DNA of 64,000 nt from Streptococcus mitis. GTDB taxonomy: Bacteria; Bacillota; Bacilli; Lactobacillales; Streptococcaceae. The stretch is from positions 46,642 to 110,641 of the forward strand of contig NZ_CAMHZD010000006.1 in NCBI RefSeq assembly GCF_946190065.1, given 5' to 3'. Positions 9,212 through 18,845 of this stretch are shown one piece after another; position 1 is the first letter of the stretch; each line of letters starts with the position of its first letter. Made by a program: the position numbers and the translations under genes. The notes under the pieces are model-generated. The model made no database searches. It was not told the origin of the DNA and was given only the letters and a program-made list of their open reading frames with translations.

Positions 9212-9314
9212 TACTCTTCGAAAATCAAATTCAAACCATGTCAGCTTCGCCTTGCCGTACTCAAGTACAGCCTTCGGCTAGCTTCCTAGTTTGCTCTTTG
9301 ATTTTCATTGAGTA
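9211..9314 (+). repeat. BOX element (boxA-boxC type)
   Basis: Same layout as the copy at 4440: ATACTCTTCG start, boxA core, no boxB, and a boxC end CATTGAGTAC. It separates scrA from scrK. Its first A is the last base of the scrA TAA. Confidence 0.93.
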
Positions 9315-9429
9315 CAATATTCCCTCTCACAATGAAAACGAACAAATGACATGTTTGTTCGTTTTTGCTTGAATGGTAAGATTTACAGAGGAAAATCTAA
9401 AAAATAGAGAAATTTAGACTTTCGAAATA

Positions 9430-9438
9430 TGCTATAAT
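9430..9438 (+). promoter_or_regulatory. Extended -10 promoter of scrK
   Basis: TGCTATAAT lies 28 bases before the scrK ATG, so scrK probably has its own start of transcription downstream of the BOX element. Confidence 0.7.
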
Positions 9439-9465
9439 AAAGAAAATAAAAACAAGAGGTTTATC

Positions 9466-10353
9466 ATGACAAAATTATATGGAAGCTTGGAAGCGGGCGG
9501 TACAAAGTTTGTCTGTGCTGTCGGTGATGAAAACTTTAACGTTGTAGAAAAAACACAATTTCCAACAACAACTCCAATCGAAACAATCGATAAAACCATT
9601 GAGTTCTTCTCGAAATTCGATAACCTTGCTGGTCTTGCAGTTGGTTCATTTGGTCCAATTGATATTGATAAAAACTCAAAAACTTATGGCTTTATCACGA
9701 CGACTCCAAAACCAAACTGGGCAAATGTGGACTTGCTTGGTGCCCTTCGTCGCGCCCTAAACGTGCCAATGTACTTCACTACAGACGTAAACAGCTCTGC
9801 TTATGGTGAAGTGGTTGCCCGTAATAATGCTGGTGGCCGTATCGAAAACTTGGTTTACTACACAATCGGTACAGGTATCGGTGCTGGTGTTATCCAACGT
9901 GGTGAGTTTATCGGTGGTGTGGGTCACCCTGAAATGGGTCATTACTATGTGGCTAGACACCCAATGGATATTGAAAAAGAATTCAATGGTGTTTGTCCAT
10001 TCCACAAAGGCTGTTTGGAAGGCTATGCAGCTGGTCCAAGTTTGGAAGCTCGTACAGGTGTTCGTGGGGAAAACATTGAACTCAATAATCCTGTTTGGGA
10101 TGTTCAAGCCTACTATATCGCTCAAGCTGCGGTCAATGCGACAGTGACTTTCCGCCCAGACGTGATTGTCTTTGGTGGAGGGGTCATGGCTCAACAACAC
10201 ATGCTGGACCGTGTCCGTGAGAAATTTACAGCTCTTCTCAATGGTTACCTACCAGTACCTGATGTGCGTGACTACATCGTGACGCCAGCAGTAGCAGGAA
10301 ATGGTTCTGCTACTCTTGGAAACTTTGTTCTTGCAAAAGAAGTTTCAAAATAA
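9466..10353 (+). CDS. scrK: Fructokinase (ROK family)
   Basis: ScrK phosphorylates the fructose released by ScrB, completing the sucrose route. The 295-residue protein has the ROK ATP-binding start (YGSLEAGGTKFVCAVGDEN), IGTGIGAGVI near residue 135, and the zinc-site region GHPEMGHYYV followed by CPFHKGCLEGYAAGPS, which holds the ROK cysteine/histidine ligands. The ribosome site AAGAGG and a private extended -10 precede the ATG. A terminator shared with the convergent gene follows. Confidence 0.94.
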   Translation: MTKLYGSLEAGGTKFVCAVGDENFNVVEKTQFPTTTPIETIDKTIEFFSKFDNLAGLAVGSFGPIDIDKNSKTYGFITTTPKPNWANVDLLGALRRALNVPMYFTTDVNSSAYGEVVARNNAGGRIENLVYYTIGTGIGAGVIQRGEFIGGVGHPEMGHYYVARHPMDIEKEFNGVCPFHKGCLEGYAAGPSLEARTGVRGENIELNNPVWDVQAYYIAQAAVNATVTFRPDVIVFGGGVMAQQHMLDRVREKFTALLNGYLPVPDVRDYIVTPAVAGNGSATLGNFVLAKEVSK

Positions 10354-10358
10354 AGCAC

Positions 10359-10390
10359 AAAATCCGCTTGGGAAACCAAACGGATTTTTT
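10359..10390 (+). terminator. Terminator between scrK and the convergent VTT gene
   Basis: A stem AAATCCG...CGGATTT with inner TTGG/CCAA pairing is followed by six T on the plus strand. On the minus strand a shorter T run follows, so it may serve both directions. Confidence 0.8.
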
Positions 10391-10395
10391 ACATG

Positions 10396-11013
10396 TCAAA
10401 GCATTTGCCAGAAGAAGTCGATAATATAGGTCAGACCGTAGGTATAAACCACGAGGGTAAAGGGCTTAGTTAGAATGATGATGGTCATATAGCGCTTGAA
10501 GCTCATCTTGGTCAGGGCAGCTAGCATACAGAGAAAGTCAGCTGGGCTAATGGGCCAAATCATCATAAAAATAAAGAAACGGTCAAAACGATTGCCCTTA
10601 TCCAACCAACCGATATACTTGTCATAGGTGCGCTTGCTGACGACAGACTGGACAAAGGCAGCTCCGTAGAGGCGCACCAGATAAAAGATAATGGCACAGC
10701 CAATCACGATGCCGATATAGTTGTAGATCGTACCAATGATGTGCCCGTAGATAAAGACCCCAGCCACCGAGGTCAAGGCTCCTGGAATGATAGGGACGAC
10801 GGTCTGTAAAATCTGTAAAAAGATAAAGAGAGGTGGCCCCCAGATACCTGCCTGCTGGATAAATGCAGAGAGGGTTTCCTTAGACTGTAAAATTCCAACC
10901 TGATAAGCCCAAATACAGAAAATCAAACTCCCAACCCCACCGACAATCGATGAGATATTGATAACTTGCTGCAGAAGGGGAGAAACAGCTTTCATTTGTT
11001 TATCCTGTGACAT
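10396..11013 (-). CDS. VTT-domain (TVP38/DedA-like) membrane protein
   Basis: The 205-residue protein has an N-terminal helix at about residues 15-35, followed by a VTT/SNARE-associated-type core. The core includes PIIPGALTSVAGVFIYGHIIG near residue 75 and a later ISPADFLCMLAALTKMSFKRY segment. DedA/TVP38-type proteins sit in the membrane and have been linked to lipid carrier flipping and membrane homeostasis. The specific role here is not known. The start has GAGGAG upstream. It is a single leftward gene between the scr cluster and the hsd locus. Confidence 0.8.
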   Translation of the reverse strand: MSQDKQMKAVSPLLQQVINISSIVGGVGSLIFCIWAYQVGILQSKETLSAFIQQAGIWGPPLFIFLQILQTVVPIIPGALTSVAGVFIYGHIIGTIYNYIGIVIGCAIIFYLVRLYGAAFVQSVVSKRTYDKYIGWLDKGNRFDRFFIFMMIWPISPADFLCMLAALTKMSFKRYMTIIILTKPFTLVVYTYGLTYIIDFFWQML

Positions 11014-11120
11014 GTAAACTCCTCATAGATAGTATAATTCTACTATACCATATTTTGGAGGAGAAAGGGGGAATGAGTCTTTTTGCTATGGGAAGAGTGA
11101 TGGATTTTGAGCCTAAACAT

Positions 11121-11128
11121 GCTATAAT
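11121..11128 (+). promoter_or_regulatory. Likely promoter of hsdR
   Basis: GCTATAAT, with T at 11120 completing an extended -10 (TGCTATAAT), lies 33 bases before the hsdR ATG. No clear -35 is seen. Confidence 0.6.
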
Positions 11129-11160
11129 AAAGGGAGCAGACAAGTAGCAAAGGAGAGAGT

Positions 11161-14151
11161 ATGATACAGGTAAAACCAGAATTGGAGATAGAAAAACAAC
11201 TGATCAACCAACTGGTAACTGGGGAAAGTCAGTGGACTTACAGAGAAGACCTTAAAACAGAAGAGCAATTATGGGAAAACTTCTTTGAAAAGCTAGCCCA
11301 GAACAATGTGGCTCTATTGGCAGATTATCCTCTGACAGAACAGGAAAAACGCCAGATAAAGAACCAACTGAACTTTGTTAGCTACTATGATGCGGCCAAG
11401 TGGTTGGTCGGCGAAAATGGCATTGCCAAGGTTGAAGTTCAAAGAGAAGATGCTAGTTTGGGGACTATCCGTTTATCTGTCATTTGGCGAGACAATATCG
11501 CAGCTGGTAAGTCTAGTTATGAGATTGTCAACCAAGTCGAGAGAGATAAGATAAATCCTCAGGATCAAGACCGCAGGCTAGATGTGACCCTCTTGATTAA
11601 TGGCCTTCCAATGATTCAGATCGAGCTTAAAAGTCCCAGAGTTGCTTTTCTAGATGCCTTTTATCAAATCAAGAAGTATGATAGGGAAGGAAAGTTCCGT
11701 GGCATTTACTCTAGCTTACAGATGTTTGTTGTGACCAATAAGGTAGACACACGCTATATAGCTGCAGCTAGGGAAAATAAACTCAACAAGCAATTTCTAA
11801 CCAAGTGGGTGGATAAGGACAACCAACCCATAACGAGCTTGATGAGTTTTGCTCATGAAGTCCTTTCTATCCCTCGTGCTCATCAGATGGTCATGCAGTA
11901 TTCTGTCCTTGATGATAGTAAGAAAGCTCTTATCCTCTTGCGCCCCTATCAGATTCATGCTATCGAAGCGGTACAGGAAGCTTCTCGTCGTCAGGAGTCT
12001 GGCTATGTCTGGCACACGACAGGTTCAGGGAAGACTCTGACCTCCTATAAGGTAGCACGGAATCTCCTCCAGATTCCATCCATCCAAAAGACGATTTTTG
12101 TCGTTGACCGCAGGGATTTGGATCAACAGACTACTTCATCCTTTCTCTCCTATGCGACCAATGATGTCATTGATATCGATGAGACGGATAATACCCATGA
12201 TTTGGTCAAGCGACTAGGAAGTAATGATAAGCGTGTGGTGGTGACCACTATCCAGAAAATCACCACCATGATGCGTAAGTTTGAGCAAGGACTTTACCAA
12301 CGAGATGCGGACAAAATCAAGGGTCTCCGAGTGGCCTTTGTCGTGGATGAATGCCACCGTGCCGTAACACCTCAAACACAAAAAGACATGAAGGCCTTTT
12401 TCCCCCAGTCTCTCTGGTATGGTTTTACAGGCACACCTATCTTTAAGGAAAATAAACGCCAGCAGGTCGGTGATCTAGCCCAAACCACCCAGCAACAGTA
12501 CGGTGACCGTCTCCATGAGTATACAGTCAAGGAAGCCATCCATGATGGAGCAGTTTTAGGCTTTAAGGTGGATTATCGCAATACCCTCATCACGGATAAA
12601 TCTGAAAATGACCTACCAGATACCGTCTACGAAGATGAGGAGCATATGCTGGAAGTCTTGGATGCCATTATCAATAAATCCCGTCAACAGCTAGGCTTCC
12701 AAAAAGGAGTTGGTAAGACCTACAATGCCATCCTGACCGTCAAGTCAATACCTCAAGCACAGGCCTACTATGACCTGCTCAGACGAGTCAAGGCTGGGGA
12801 GACGAGGGTCAAGGTGTCGGAGAGGGTTAAGCAGGTCCTTCCTGACTTTCCAAAGGCGACCATCACCTACTCCGTTACGGAGAATGAAGAAGAGTCAAGA
12901 GCCAACCAAGACCATATGAAGCAGGTCTTACTAGACTATAATCAAGAGTTTGATACCCACTTTACCATGGCGGATCTTCGTGGCTTTAATACGGATGTCA
13001 ATAACCGTCTAGCTCGAAAGCAGGACAAATACCTCTATCGCAAGGAGCAGTTGGACTTGGTCATCGTGGTCAATCGTCTCTTAACAGGCTTTGATGCTCC
13101 TTGTCTATCAACTCTCTTTATTGACCGCAAACCCATGCAACCGCAGGACTTGATTCAGGCTTTTAGCCGAACCAACCGTATTTTTGACTCCAGTAAGACC
13201 TACGGTCATATCATCACCTTCCAAAAGCCCCTAGCCTTTAAGGAAGCAGTAGATAATGCCCTCAAGCTCTACTCAAATGGTGGAGAAAACGAGGTCCTAG
13301 CCCCAAGTTGGGAAGAGGAAAAGAGGAACTTTTTACGGAGTTGCAGTGATTTCCAAAATCTCATCACCGATGATTCTGAGGATGAACTCCAAATCGAGCA
13401 AATCTCTACACCTGAGTTGAGGAAACTAGCTAAAACCTATCAAGCCTTTGATAAATACTTAGCCTCTATCCGAGTGTACAAAGAGTATGATGAGGAAGAA
13501 CTTTACAGTCAGACGGGACTTGATGGAGAGAAGTTGGAAAGGTATCTGGGCCTTTATCGAAATGTCCTTGCAGAATTAAAAAGCCGAGTAGAGGATGATG
13601 ACGATGGAGAGCCACTTGATATCCACTATGAACTGGAATCTATCCAAGTGGACGAAATCAACTATGCCTATATCTTGACCTTGATCCAAAGCCTGATTGA
13701 GCAAGGTCAGAGTCAAGAAAAGAACCTAAGCGCTCAAGATAAGGAAGCCGTGGATAACTATATTCAGAGTCTTGAGAAGACCAATCCAAATCTTGCCCAG
13801 ATCATCACTGAACTGTGGAGAGAGGTACAAGAGCATCCAGAAAGCTATCGTGGTCAGTCTATCGCAAATATCTTGGATCAGATGATAGAGGCTGTCATCC
13901 AGCAACATATCCAAGTCTTTAGCAAACGTTGGTATGTCGGAGAGGATGAACTCCGTTACTATGTCGAGCACTACCGCAAGGGAGCCAAGAAACAACTAGG
14001 AGAAAGCCAGTTGACCAAGAGCCAGCGCTATCAGGACTATAAGCTAGAGGTGGCAGATGCCCTCAATCCTCTCCTCTATAAAAAACAAATCAAGGAAGCC
14101 TATACCCAGCTAGTAGAGGAAGTCATTGAGCCATTGAGGGTTGGGAGATAG
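11161..14151 (+). CDS. hsdR: Type I restriction enzyme, R subunit
   Basis: HsdR is the motor and nuclease of a type I restriction complex. The 996-residue protein begins with a nuclease domain ([10 protein letters not shown] followed by IQIELKS, the ELK of a PD-(D/E)xK site, about residues 140-160). The helicase motor follows, with Walker A HTTGSGKT near residue 285, DECH (VVDECHRA) near 400, and YGFTGTPIF near 420. The C-terminal part is helical. GGAGAG precedes the ATG. The rest of the complex (hsdS, hsdM) lies 3.5 kb downstream, because two unrelated AT-rich genes sit in between. Base composition here resembles core genes, unlike that insert. Confidence 0.95.
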   Translation: MIQVKPELEIEKQLINQLVTGESQWTYREDLKTEEQLWENFFEKLAQNNVALLADYPLTEQEKRQIKNQLNFVSYYDAAKWLVGENGIAKVEVQREDASLGTIRLSVIWRDNIAAGKSSYEIVNQVERDKINPQDQDRRLDVTLLINGLPMIQIELKSPRVAFLDAFYQIKKYDREGKFRGIYSSLQMFVVTNKVDTRYIAAARENKLNKQFLTKWVDKDNQPITSLMSFAHEVLSIPRAHQMVMQYSVLDDSKKALILLRPYQIHAIEAVQEASRRQESGYVWHTTGSGKTLTSYKVARNLLQIPSIQKTIFVVDRRDLDQQTTSSFLSYATNDVIDIDETDNTHDLVKRLGSNDKRVVVTTIQKITTMMRKFEQGLYQRDADKIKGLRVAFVVDECHRAVTPQTQKDMKAFFPQSLWYGFTGTPIFKENKRQQVGDLAQTTQQQYGDRLHEYTVKEAIHDGAVLGFKVDYRNTLITDKSENDLPDTVYEDEEHMLEVLDAIINKSRQQLGFQKGVGKTYNAILTVKSIPQAQAYYDLLRRVKAGETRVKVSERVKQVLPDFPKATITYSVTENEEESRANQDHMKQVLLDYNQEFDTHFTMADLRGFNTDVNNRLARKQDKYLYRKEQLDLVIVVNRLLTGFDAPCLSTLFIDRKPMQPQDLIQAFSRTNRIFDSSKTYGHIITFQKPLAFKEAVDNALKLYSNGGENEVLAPSWEEEKRNFLRSCSDFQNLITDDSEDELQIEQISTPELRKLAKTYQAFDKYLASIRVYKEYDEEELYSQTGLDGEKLERYLGLYRNVLAELKSRVEDDDDGEPLDIHYELESIQVDEINYAYILTLIQSLIEQGQSQEKNLSAQDKEAVDNYIQSLEKTNPNLAQIITELWREVQEHPESYRGQSIANILDQMIEAVIQQHIQVFSKRWYVGEDELRYYVEHYRKGAKKQLGESQLTKSQRYQDYKLEVADALNPLLYKKQIKEAYTQLVEEVIEPLRVGR

Positions 14152-14172
14152 AATGTAATACGGAAAAATAAT

Positions 14173-15072
14173 ATGAAAATTAATAGTAATTCAATAAGAA
14201 TTAAAGATGTTACAACTCATCTTGGAACATTTGATATTTCATCAAATAATAAACTAGAAGTTTTTTCTTTTATTATAAATGCAAATGATTTTGACTATAA
14301 AAACGCAACAGAACAATTATTAGAATCAGTTGCAGAGTTTGCTTTATCCAGAAAAATAAATAAAGAATATAAAGATAAGCCATTAGCTCTATCTAAAAAG
14401 GCTAGAGAAAAATTTAGGGATTATACAGAAAATAAAGGAGAGCTTGGAGAATTTTTTTTATATTGCTTTTTGGAAGGGCATCTTGGAGCGCCTAAAATTT
14501 TATCAAAGCTAGAACTTAAAACAGCTAAAAATATGTATGTAAATGGAGCTGACGGTTTACATTATTTAAAATTAGTTGATGGAAATTATCATTTAATTTT
14601 TGGAGAATCAAAGGTTGAGAAAAAATTAACCGATGGATTAAGACATGCTTTTGAGTCCATAAGTGATTTCAAAAAAGGTAAAAATAAAAAAGATAATGAT
14701 AAAAGTGGAATAATGTTTGAGAGAGGGTTATTAAATTCAAATCTTGATAGAGAAATTGAAGATGAAAATGAGAAACTATTTTTAAAAAGTATTATTTATC
14801 CATCAACTAAGTCAGGTTTTTATGTAGATGATGCTTTTGGAATTTTTGTTGGATTTGAGTTTAACTATACTGATTTGCAAAAATTATCTAATAATGATTT
14901 TCGAGAAGTTATCAAAGACAAAATTATAGAAGTGACAAAAAAACAAATTAAAAATATTAACAAATATGTAGAAAATTATAAATTATTTGGACATACTTTT
15001 TACATTTATGTTTTACCTTTTGCTAATATTGAAGATGATAGGGAAATGATTTTAAAGGAGTTGTTAAGTTAA
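14173..15072 (+). CDS. hamA: Hachiman anti-phage system nuclease HamA (DUF1837)
   Basis: The 299-residue protein has the features of the HamA/DUF1837 family: KGELGEFFLYCFLEG near residues 88-102, LSKLELKTAKN near 110-120, NGADGLHYLK with Asp127, and FGESKVEKK with Glu145 and Lys147. The last two together form a PD-(D/E)xK-type nuclease core. In known Hachiman systems HamA is the nuclease held by the helicase HamB and released when HamB meets damaged or phage DNA. The helicase gene follows with a one-base ATG/TAA overlap, which supports the pairing. The gene is strikingly AT-rich compared with hsdR and hsdM, so it was probably acquired. Only a weak ribosome site (GGAAA) precedes the start. The family call comes from motif memory and would need a profile search. 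Confidence 0.85.
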   Translation: MKINSNSIRIKDVTTHLGTFDISSNNKLEVFSFIINANDFDYKNATEQLLESVAEFALSRKINKEYKDKPLALSKKAREKFRDYTENKGELGEFFLYCFLEGHLGAPKILSKLELKTAKNMYVNGADGLHYLKLVDGNYHLIFGESKVEKKLTDGLRHAFESISDFKKGKNKKDNDKSGIMFERGLLNSNLDREIEDENEKLFLKSIIYPSTKSGFYVDDAFGIFVGFEFNYTDLQKLSNNDFREVIKDKIIEVTKKQIKNINKYVENYKLFGHTFYIYVLPFANIEDDREMILKELLS

Positions 15073-17630
15073 TGAACTTTATAGAAGAGTTAACAGAAGA
15101 GGCACTTTGTGATGAATATTTAATTTATTTAATTACTAAAATTGAAAAGAGTTACGGTGAGTTTTTATTTAATAGTATTTGTAGTAGCAGTATAGATGAA
15201 AAAGAATTTTATGATTTAATGCGATTCACTGATATTCTATCTAGAAGTAATAATTCAAAGGCAAAAAATTTAGTTTTGAAGATTATAGCGCTTTGTAATG
15301 AACTGCCTAATATAAAAGAAAATCCTGATTTTAAAACTTTTGCTTCAAGTGCTTTGATAAAAATGGGAAATTTTCCATCTCTAAATATAGTAAATCCAGA
15401 AGGTGAAATGAATGATGAAATTATTGTTGATAAAGTAATAAAGGAAGTTTTTCAAGAGTCACCTAAAGAAGGATATATCTTTACAGATGCTCAATATAAG
15501 TTGTTTGAGAACTTAAAAGATAGTAATCATTACAGCTTTTCTGGTTCGACATCTTTTGGAAAATCTTTTGTAATTGAGTCGTTTATTAAATATATTATAG
15601 ATACTAAAAACTCCAGTGAAAATATGGCTATCGTAGTTCCGACCAGAGCATTAATACATCAAGTGACCTTGAAACTAAAAAACGAACTAGGAAATGATAG
15701 CTATGAAATTATTTCTTATCCGCAAATACCATTACTGTACAAGAAAAAAGATAAGCGTTATATCTTTGTATTTACTCCAGAGAGGTTAATTTCATATTTT
15801 GCTGAAGTTTCTAATCCTTCCGTAGGATATTTATTTGTTGATGAAGCGCAAAAGTTGTTAAATGATGATACACGTGCACCACTACTATATCATTCTATTG
15901 CTCAAGCTAAAAGAAAAAGTGTTAACATCTATTTTGCTTCTCCTAATATTCTAAATGTAGAAGATTTTTTAAAACTTTTTGGTAGCAGTCAGGAAGAAAG
16001 TATGGCAATTGGTGAAAAATCAGTGACACAGAATAAATTTTTCATTGATTCATTTAATAAAAAATCTATAATGCTTTTAGAAGATCAAACAGAGTATGCC
16101 TTAGAAGGATTAAATTACTTTAAAACTGAAGATGCGAATATAAGAGAAATCCTTATAAAACTGGGAGGGAGTCATCAAAATATAGTATATTGTAACACTG
16201 TGAACTATACTTTAAAATTTTCAGTGAATTTTGCACAGAGTTTGCCAGATTTAAATAATGGGAAATTAGAAAAACTGATAAAAATAGTCTCTACAAGCAT
16301 CCATAAAGAGTATTACTTGATAGATTGTTTACGCAAGGGGGTTGCTTATCATTTTGGAAATTTGCCACAGACAATTCGAGAAGGAATTGAGGAATTGTTC
16401 AAAGAAGGGGTTATAAAATATTTATTTTGTACATCAACACTTTTAGAGGGAGTGAATTTACCAGCCAAAAATATCTTTATTTTTTCCGAAAAAATAGGGC
16501 AACGAAAAATGGATGATATTGATTTCTGGAATTTGTCTGGTAGGGCTGGTAGATTGACTATAGATCTAAGTGGGAATATCTTCTGCTGTCATGTAGTTGA
16601 TAAAAAAGGATATTGGAAAGATAGTGACTTTGCAATTTTAAAGAAAAGAACAATTGAACGAAAGACTCCTATATTATTAAAAAACAGCAATCGAAATTTC
16701 TATAAAAATATAAATAATGTATTGAATAATGCGCCGCTGACCAATAAGAATTTAACAGATTCTGAAAAGAAAATTTTGGAAATGTATTCGAATATACTTT
16801 TATATCAAGATATTGTTGAGAGTTCTTCAATTTTAAAAGATAAATTCTTAGAGAAAATAGGCGATAATGGTAGAAAAACGTTAAAGAAAAAACGTTCAGA
16901 ATTAGAAGTTCCTGAAAAAATTATAGAACAGAGTATTAATATTAACCTAGACTCGCAAAATAAAATTTTGACTAGCTCAGCTACTGCTTTTCCAAATAGT
17001 TTTGACTATGATGCATGTTTTGAAATATTGAAAATACTATGTCAAAAATATGATTGGCTTTATTTAGAGAGCGGTGGGAATCGTCCATTGTTAAAAAAAG
17101 AAAGTCAACTTAAATATTTAGCTGCATTGATGTCAAATTGGATTAGCGGTATATCGCTCAATCAAATTATTAATTATATGACAAATTACTACCATAACAA
17201 AGGGAATCCCAGAGAGATAGAGATAGAAAAAAATCTCTACATTACTTTTGATAAATTTAATAGAGAACATATAAATGCGTTGATTAATCAAATTATTGGT
17301 GACATAAATACTAAAATTCAATTTAAAATAAAAAATTATATAACGAATTATACTCTATTACTTATTGAGAAAGGCATAGAGATTGATAGTGAGTGGTCTA
17401 ATTATTTAGAGTATGGGACTACTGATCGTCAAGTGGTAGAATTGCAAAATTTAGGTTTTTCTAGAGCAACCTCCTTACTTCTTAAAGAAGAATTTATTGA
17501 TCAATTTGTTTATAATGAGATAGGAGAAATTGTAGAAATAAAAGAGGAAGAATTGAAAAACGCCTTGGATTCAGAAAGATTTTCTGAGGAACTTCATGAA
17601 ATCAGTAAAATATTGAGATGGGAGAAATGA
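15072..17630 (+). CDS. hamB: Hachiman anti-phage system helicase HamB
   Basis: This 852-residue superfamily 2 helicase has motif Q-like FTDAQYKLFENL (about 137-148) and Walker A SGSTSFGKS (about 157-165). Further motifs are VVPTRALIHQ (about 188-197), FTPERL (234-239), motif II VDEAQ (256-260), motif V STLLEGVNLPA (about 454-464) and motif VI SGRAGRLT (about 488-495). Motifs V and VI are of the Ski2-like type. A long C-terminal region without known motifs follows, as in HamB. In Hachiman, HamB is the DNA-sensing partner of the HamA nuclease. Its ATG overlaps the hamA stop by one base. The gene is very AT-rich. The ribosome site of the next gene, hsdS, lies inside its last codons. Confidence 0.85.
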   Translation: MNFIEELTEEALCDEYLIYLITKIEKSYGEFLFNSICSSSIDEKEFYDLMRFTDILSRSNNSKAKNLVLKIIALCNELPNIKENPDFKTFASSALIKMGNFPSLNIVNPEGEMNDEIIVDKVIKEVFQESPKEGYIFTDAQYKLFENLKDSNHYSFSGSTSFGKSFVIESFIKYIIDTKNSSENMAIVVPTRALIHQVTLKLKNELGNDSYEIISYPQIPLLYKKKDKRYIFVFTPERLISYFAEVSNPSVGYLFVDEAQKLLNDDTRAPLLYHSIAQAKRKSVNIYFASPNILNVEDFLKLFGSSQEESMAIGEKSVTQNKFFIDSFNKKSIMLLEDQTEYALEGLNYFKTEDANIREILIKLGGSHQNIVYCNTVNYTLKFSVNFAQSLPDLNNGKLEKLIKIVSTSIHKEYYLIDCLRKGVAYHFGNLPQTIREGIEELFKEGVIKYLFCTSTLLEGVNLPAKNIFIFSEKIGQRKMDDIDFWNLSGRAGRLTIDLSGNIFCCHVVDKKGYWKDSDFAILKKRTIERKTPILLKNSNRNFYKNINNVLNNAPLTNKNLTDSEKKILEMYSNILLYQDIVESSSILKDKFLEKIGDNGRKTLKKKRSELEVPEKIIEQSININLDSQNKILTSSATAFPNSFDYDACFEILKILCQKYDWLYLESGGNRPLLKKESQLKYLAALMSNWISGISLNQIINYMTNYYHNKGNPREIEIEKNLYITFDKFNREHINALINQIIGDINTKIQFKIKNYITNYTLLLIEKGIEIDSEWSNYLEYGTTDRQVVELQNLGFSRATSLLLKEEFIDQFVYNEIGEIVEIKEEELKNALDSERFSEELHEISKILRWEK

Positions 17631-17634
17631 AAAA

Positions 17635-18792
17635 ATGAGTGTTCCTAGAATCAGAGTAGATGGTTTTAACAAGAATTTTGAAAAAAAAATATTTGGTGAA
17701 ATTGTAAGGTCAGAAAGTACAAGAATGTATATTAAAAGTGTTGTAAGTGATTTAGGGAAGTATGAAGTCATACAACAAGGAGATATACCAATTTTAGGTT
17801 ATTCTGACGACCGACCATTTGAAAAATACAAAAGTGTTATTCTTTTTGGAGATCATACTTTATCATTATATCGACCTAAGGCCCCTTTTCTTCTAGCTAC
17901 TGATGGAATAAAAATTTTGCAATCAACTATCTTGAAAAGAGATTATTTGTATTACCTAACTCAAAATTATATTCCAAAAAGTCAAGGCTATAAGAGGCAT
18001 TTTTCGGTCCTTAAACAAGTTTTTGTTAATTATTCGCGAGACTCTTCCGAACAATCCGCAATCGGCTCCCTCTTCCGCACCCTCGATGACCTTCTGGCTA
18101 GCTACAAGGATAATCTCACCAACTACCAATCTCTTAAAACGACCATGCTCTCCATGATGTTTCCCAAGAATGGACAGACCGTTCCGGAGATTCGTTTGGA
18201 TGGATTTGAAGGTGAATGGAAGTTTATTAAATTGGGGGAAGCTATTTTAGAGGCATACCAAGGAATTAATACTGCTTCTGATAAAGTAGAGTATTCTATA
18301 TCGGGGATTCCGATTTTACAGGCAAAACATATCACGAACGGACAAATCAATTATAGAGATACCCGCTATTTAGATATGGATATATACGAACACTACATCT
18401 CAAAATATATGCCTAAAAAAGGAGAAATTTTATTTGCAAATATTGGTACCATTGGACCATCTGTACTTGTAGATTCTGACGAAATGTTTTTAATTGCTTG
18501 GAATATTTTAAAAATGAGTATCAAAGATAATTATTCATCTTTGTTTATAAAAATAACTTTATCTTTACTAGATTCTAAATATATTTTTGAAAGAATAACA
18601 ACTGGAAATGCTACTAAATTTATTAATAAAGATGAGATAATGGATATTAGAATTAGTGTTCCTTCCATAGAAGAACAACAAGCCATCGGTGCTTACTTCT
18701 CAAACCTCGATAAACTCATCAACTCTCATCAAGAAAAAATTTCTCAGCTTGAGACTTTGAAAAAGAAACTCTTGCAGGATATGTTTATATAG
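17635..18792 (+). CDS. hsdS: Type I restriction enzyme, specificity subunit
   Basis: HsdS chooses the DNA target for methylation and cleavage. The 385-residue protein has two target-recognition domains (about 1-130 and 180-335), each followed by a conserved helical spacer. The spacers are visibly repeated: EQSAIGSLFRTLDDLL and EQQAIGAYFSNLDKLI. The entries to both domains also repeat (PRIRVDGF and PEIRLDGF). The recognition domains are AT-rich and the spacers have ordinary composition, the pattern left by domain swapping. The ATG lies five bases after hamB, with GGAG upstream. No second hsdS or recombinase is in the window, so it appears locked. Confidence 0.93.
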   Translation: MSVPRIRVDGFNKNFEKKIFGEIVRSESTRMYIKSVVSDLGKYEVIQQGDIPILGYSDDRPFEKYKSVILFGDHTLSLYRPKAPFLLATDGIKILQSTILKRDYLYYLTQNYIPKSQGYKRHFSVLKQVFVNYSRDSSEQSAIGSLFRTLDDLLASYKDNLTNYQSLKTTMLSMMFPKNGQTVPEIRLDGFEGEWKFIKLGEAILEAYQGINTASDKVEYSISGIPILQAKHITNGQINYRDTRYLDMDIYEHYISKYMPKKGEILFANIGTIGPSVLVDSDEMFLIAWNILKMSIKDNYSSLFIKITLSLLDSKYIFERITTGNATKFINKDEIMDIRISVPSIEEQQAIGAYFSNLDKLINSHQEKISQLETLKKKLLQDMFI

Positions 18793-18845
18793 ATGATTAG
18801 TGATAAATTTTAACAATTATATTTAAAACTTTAGAAAGAAACATT

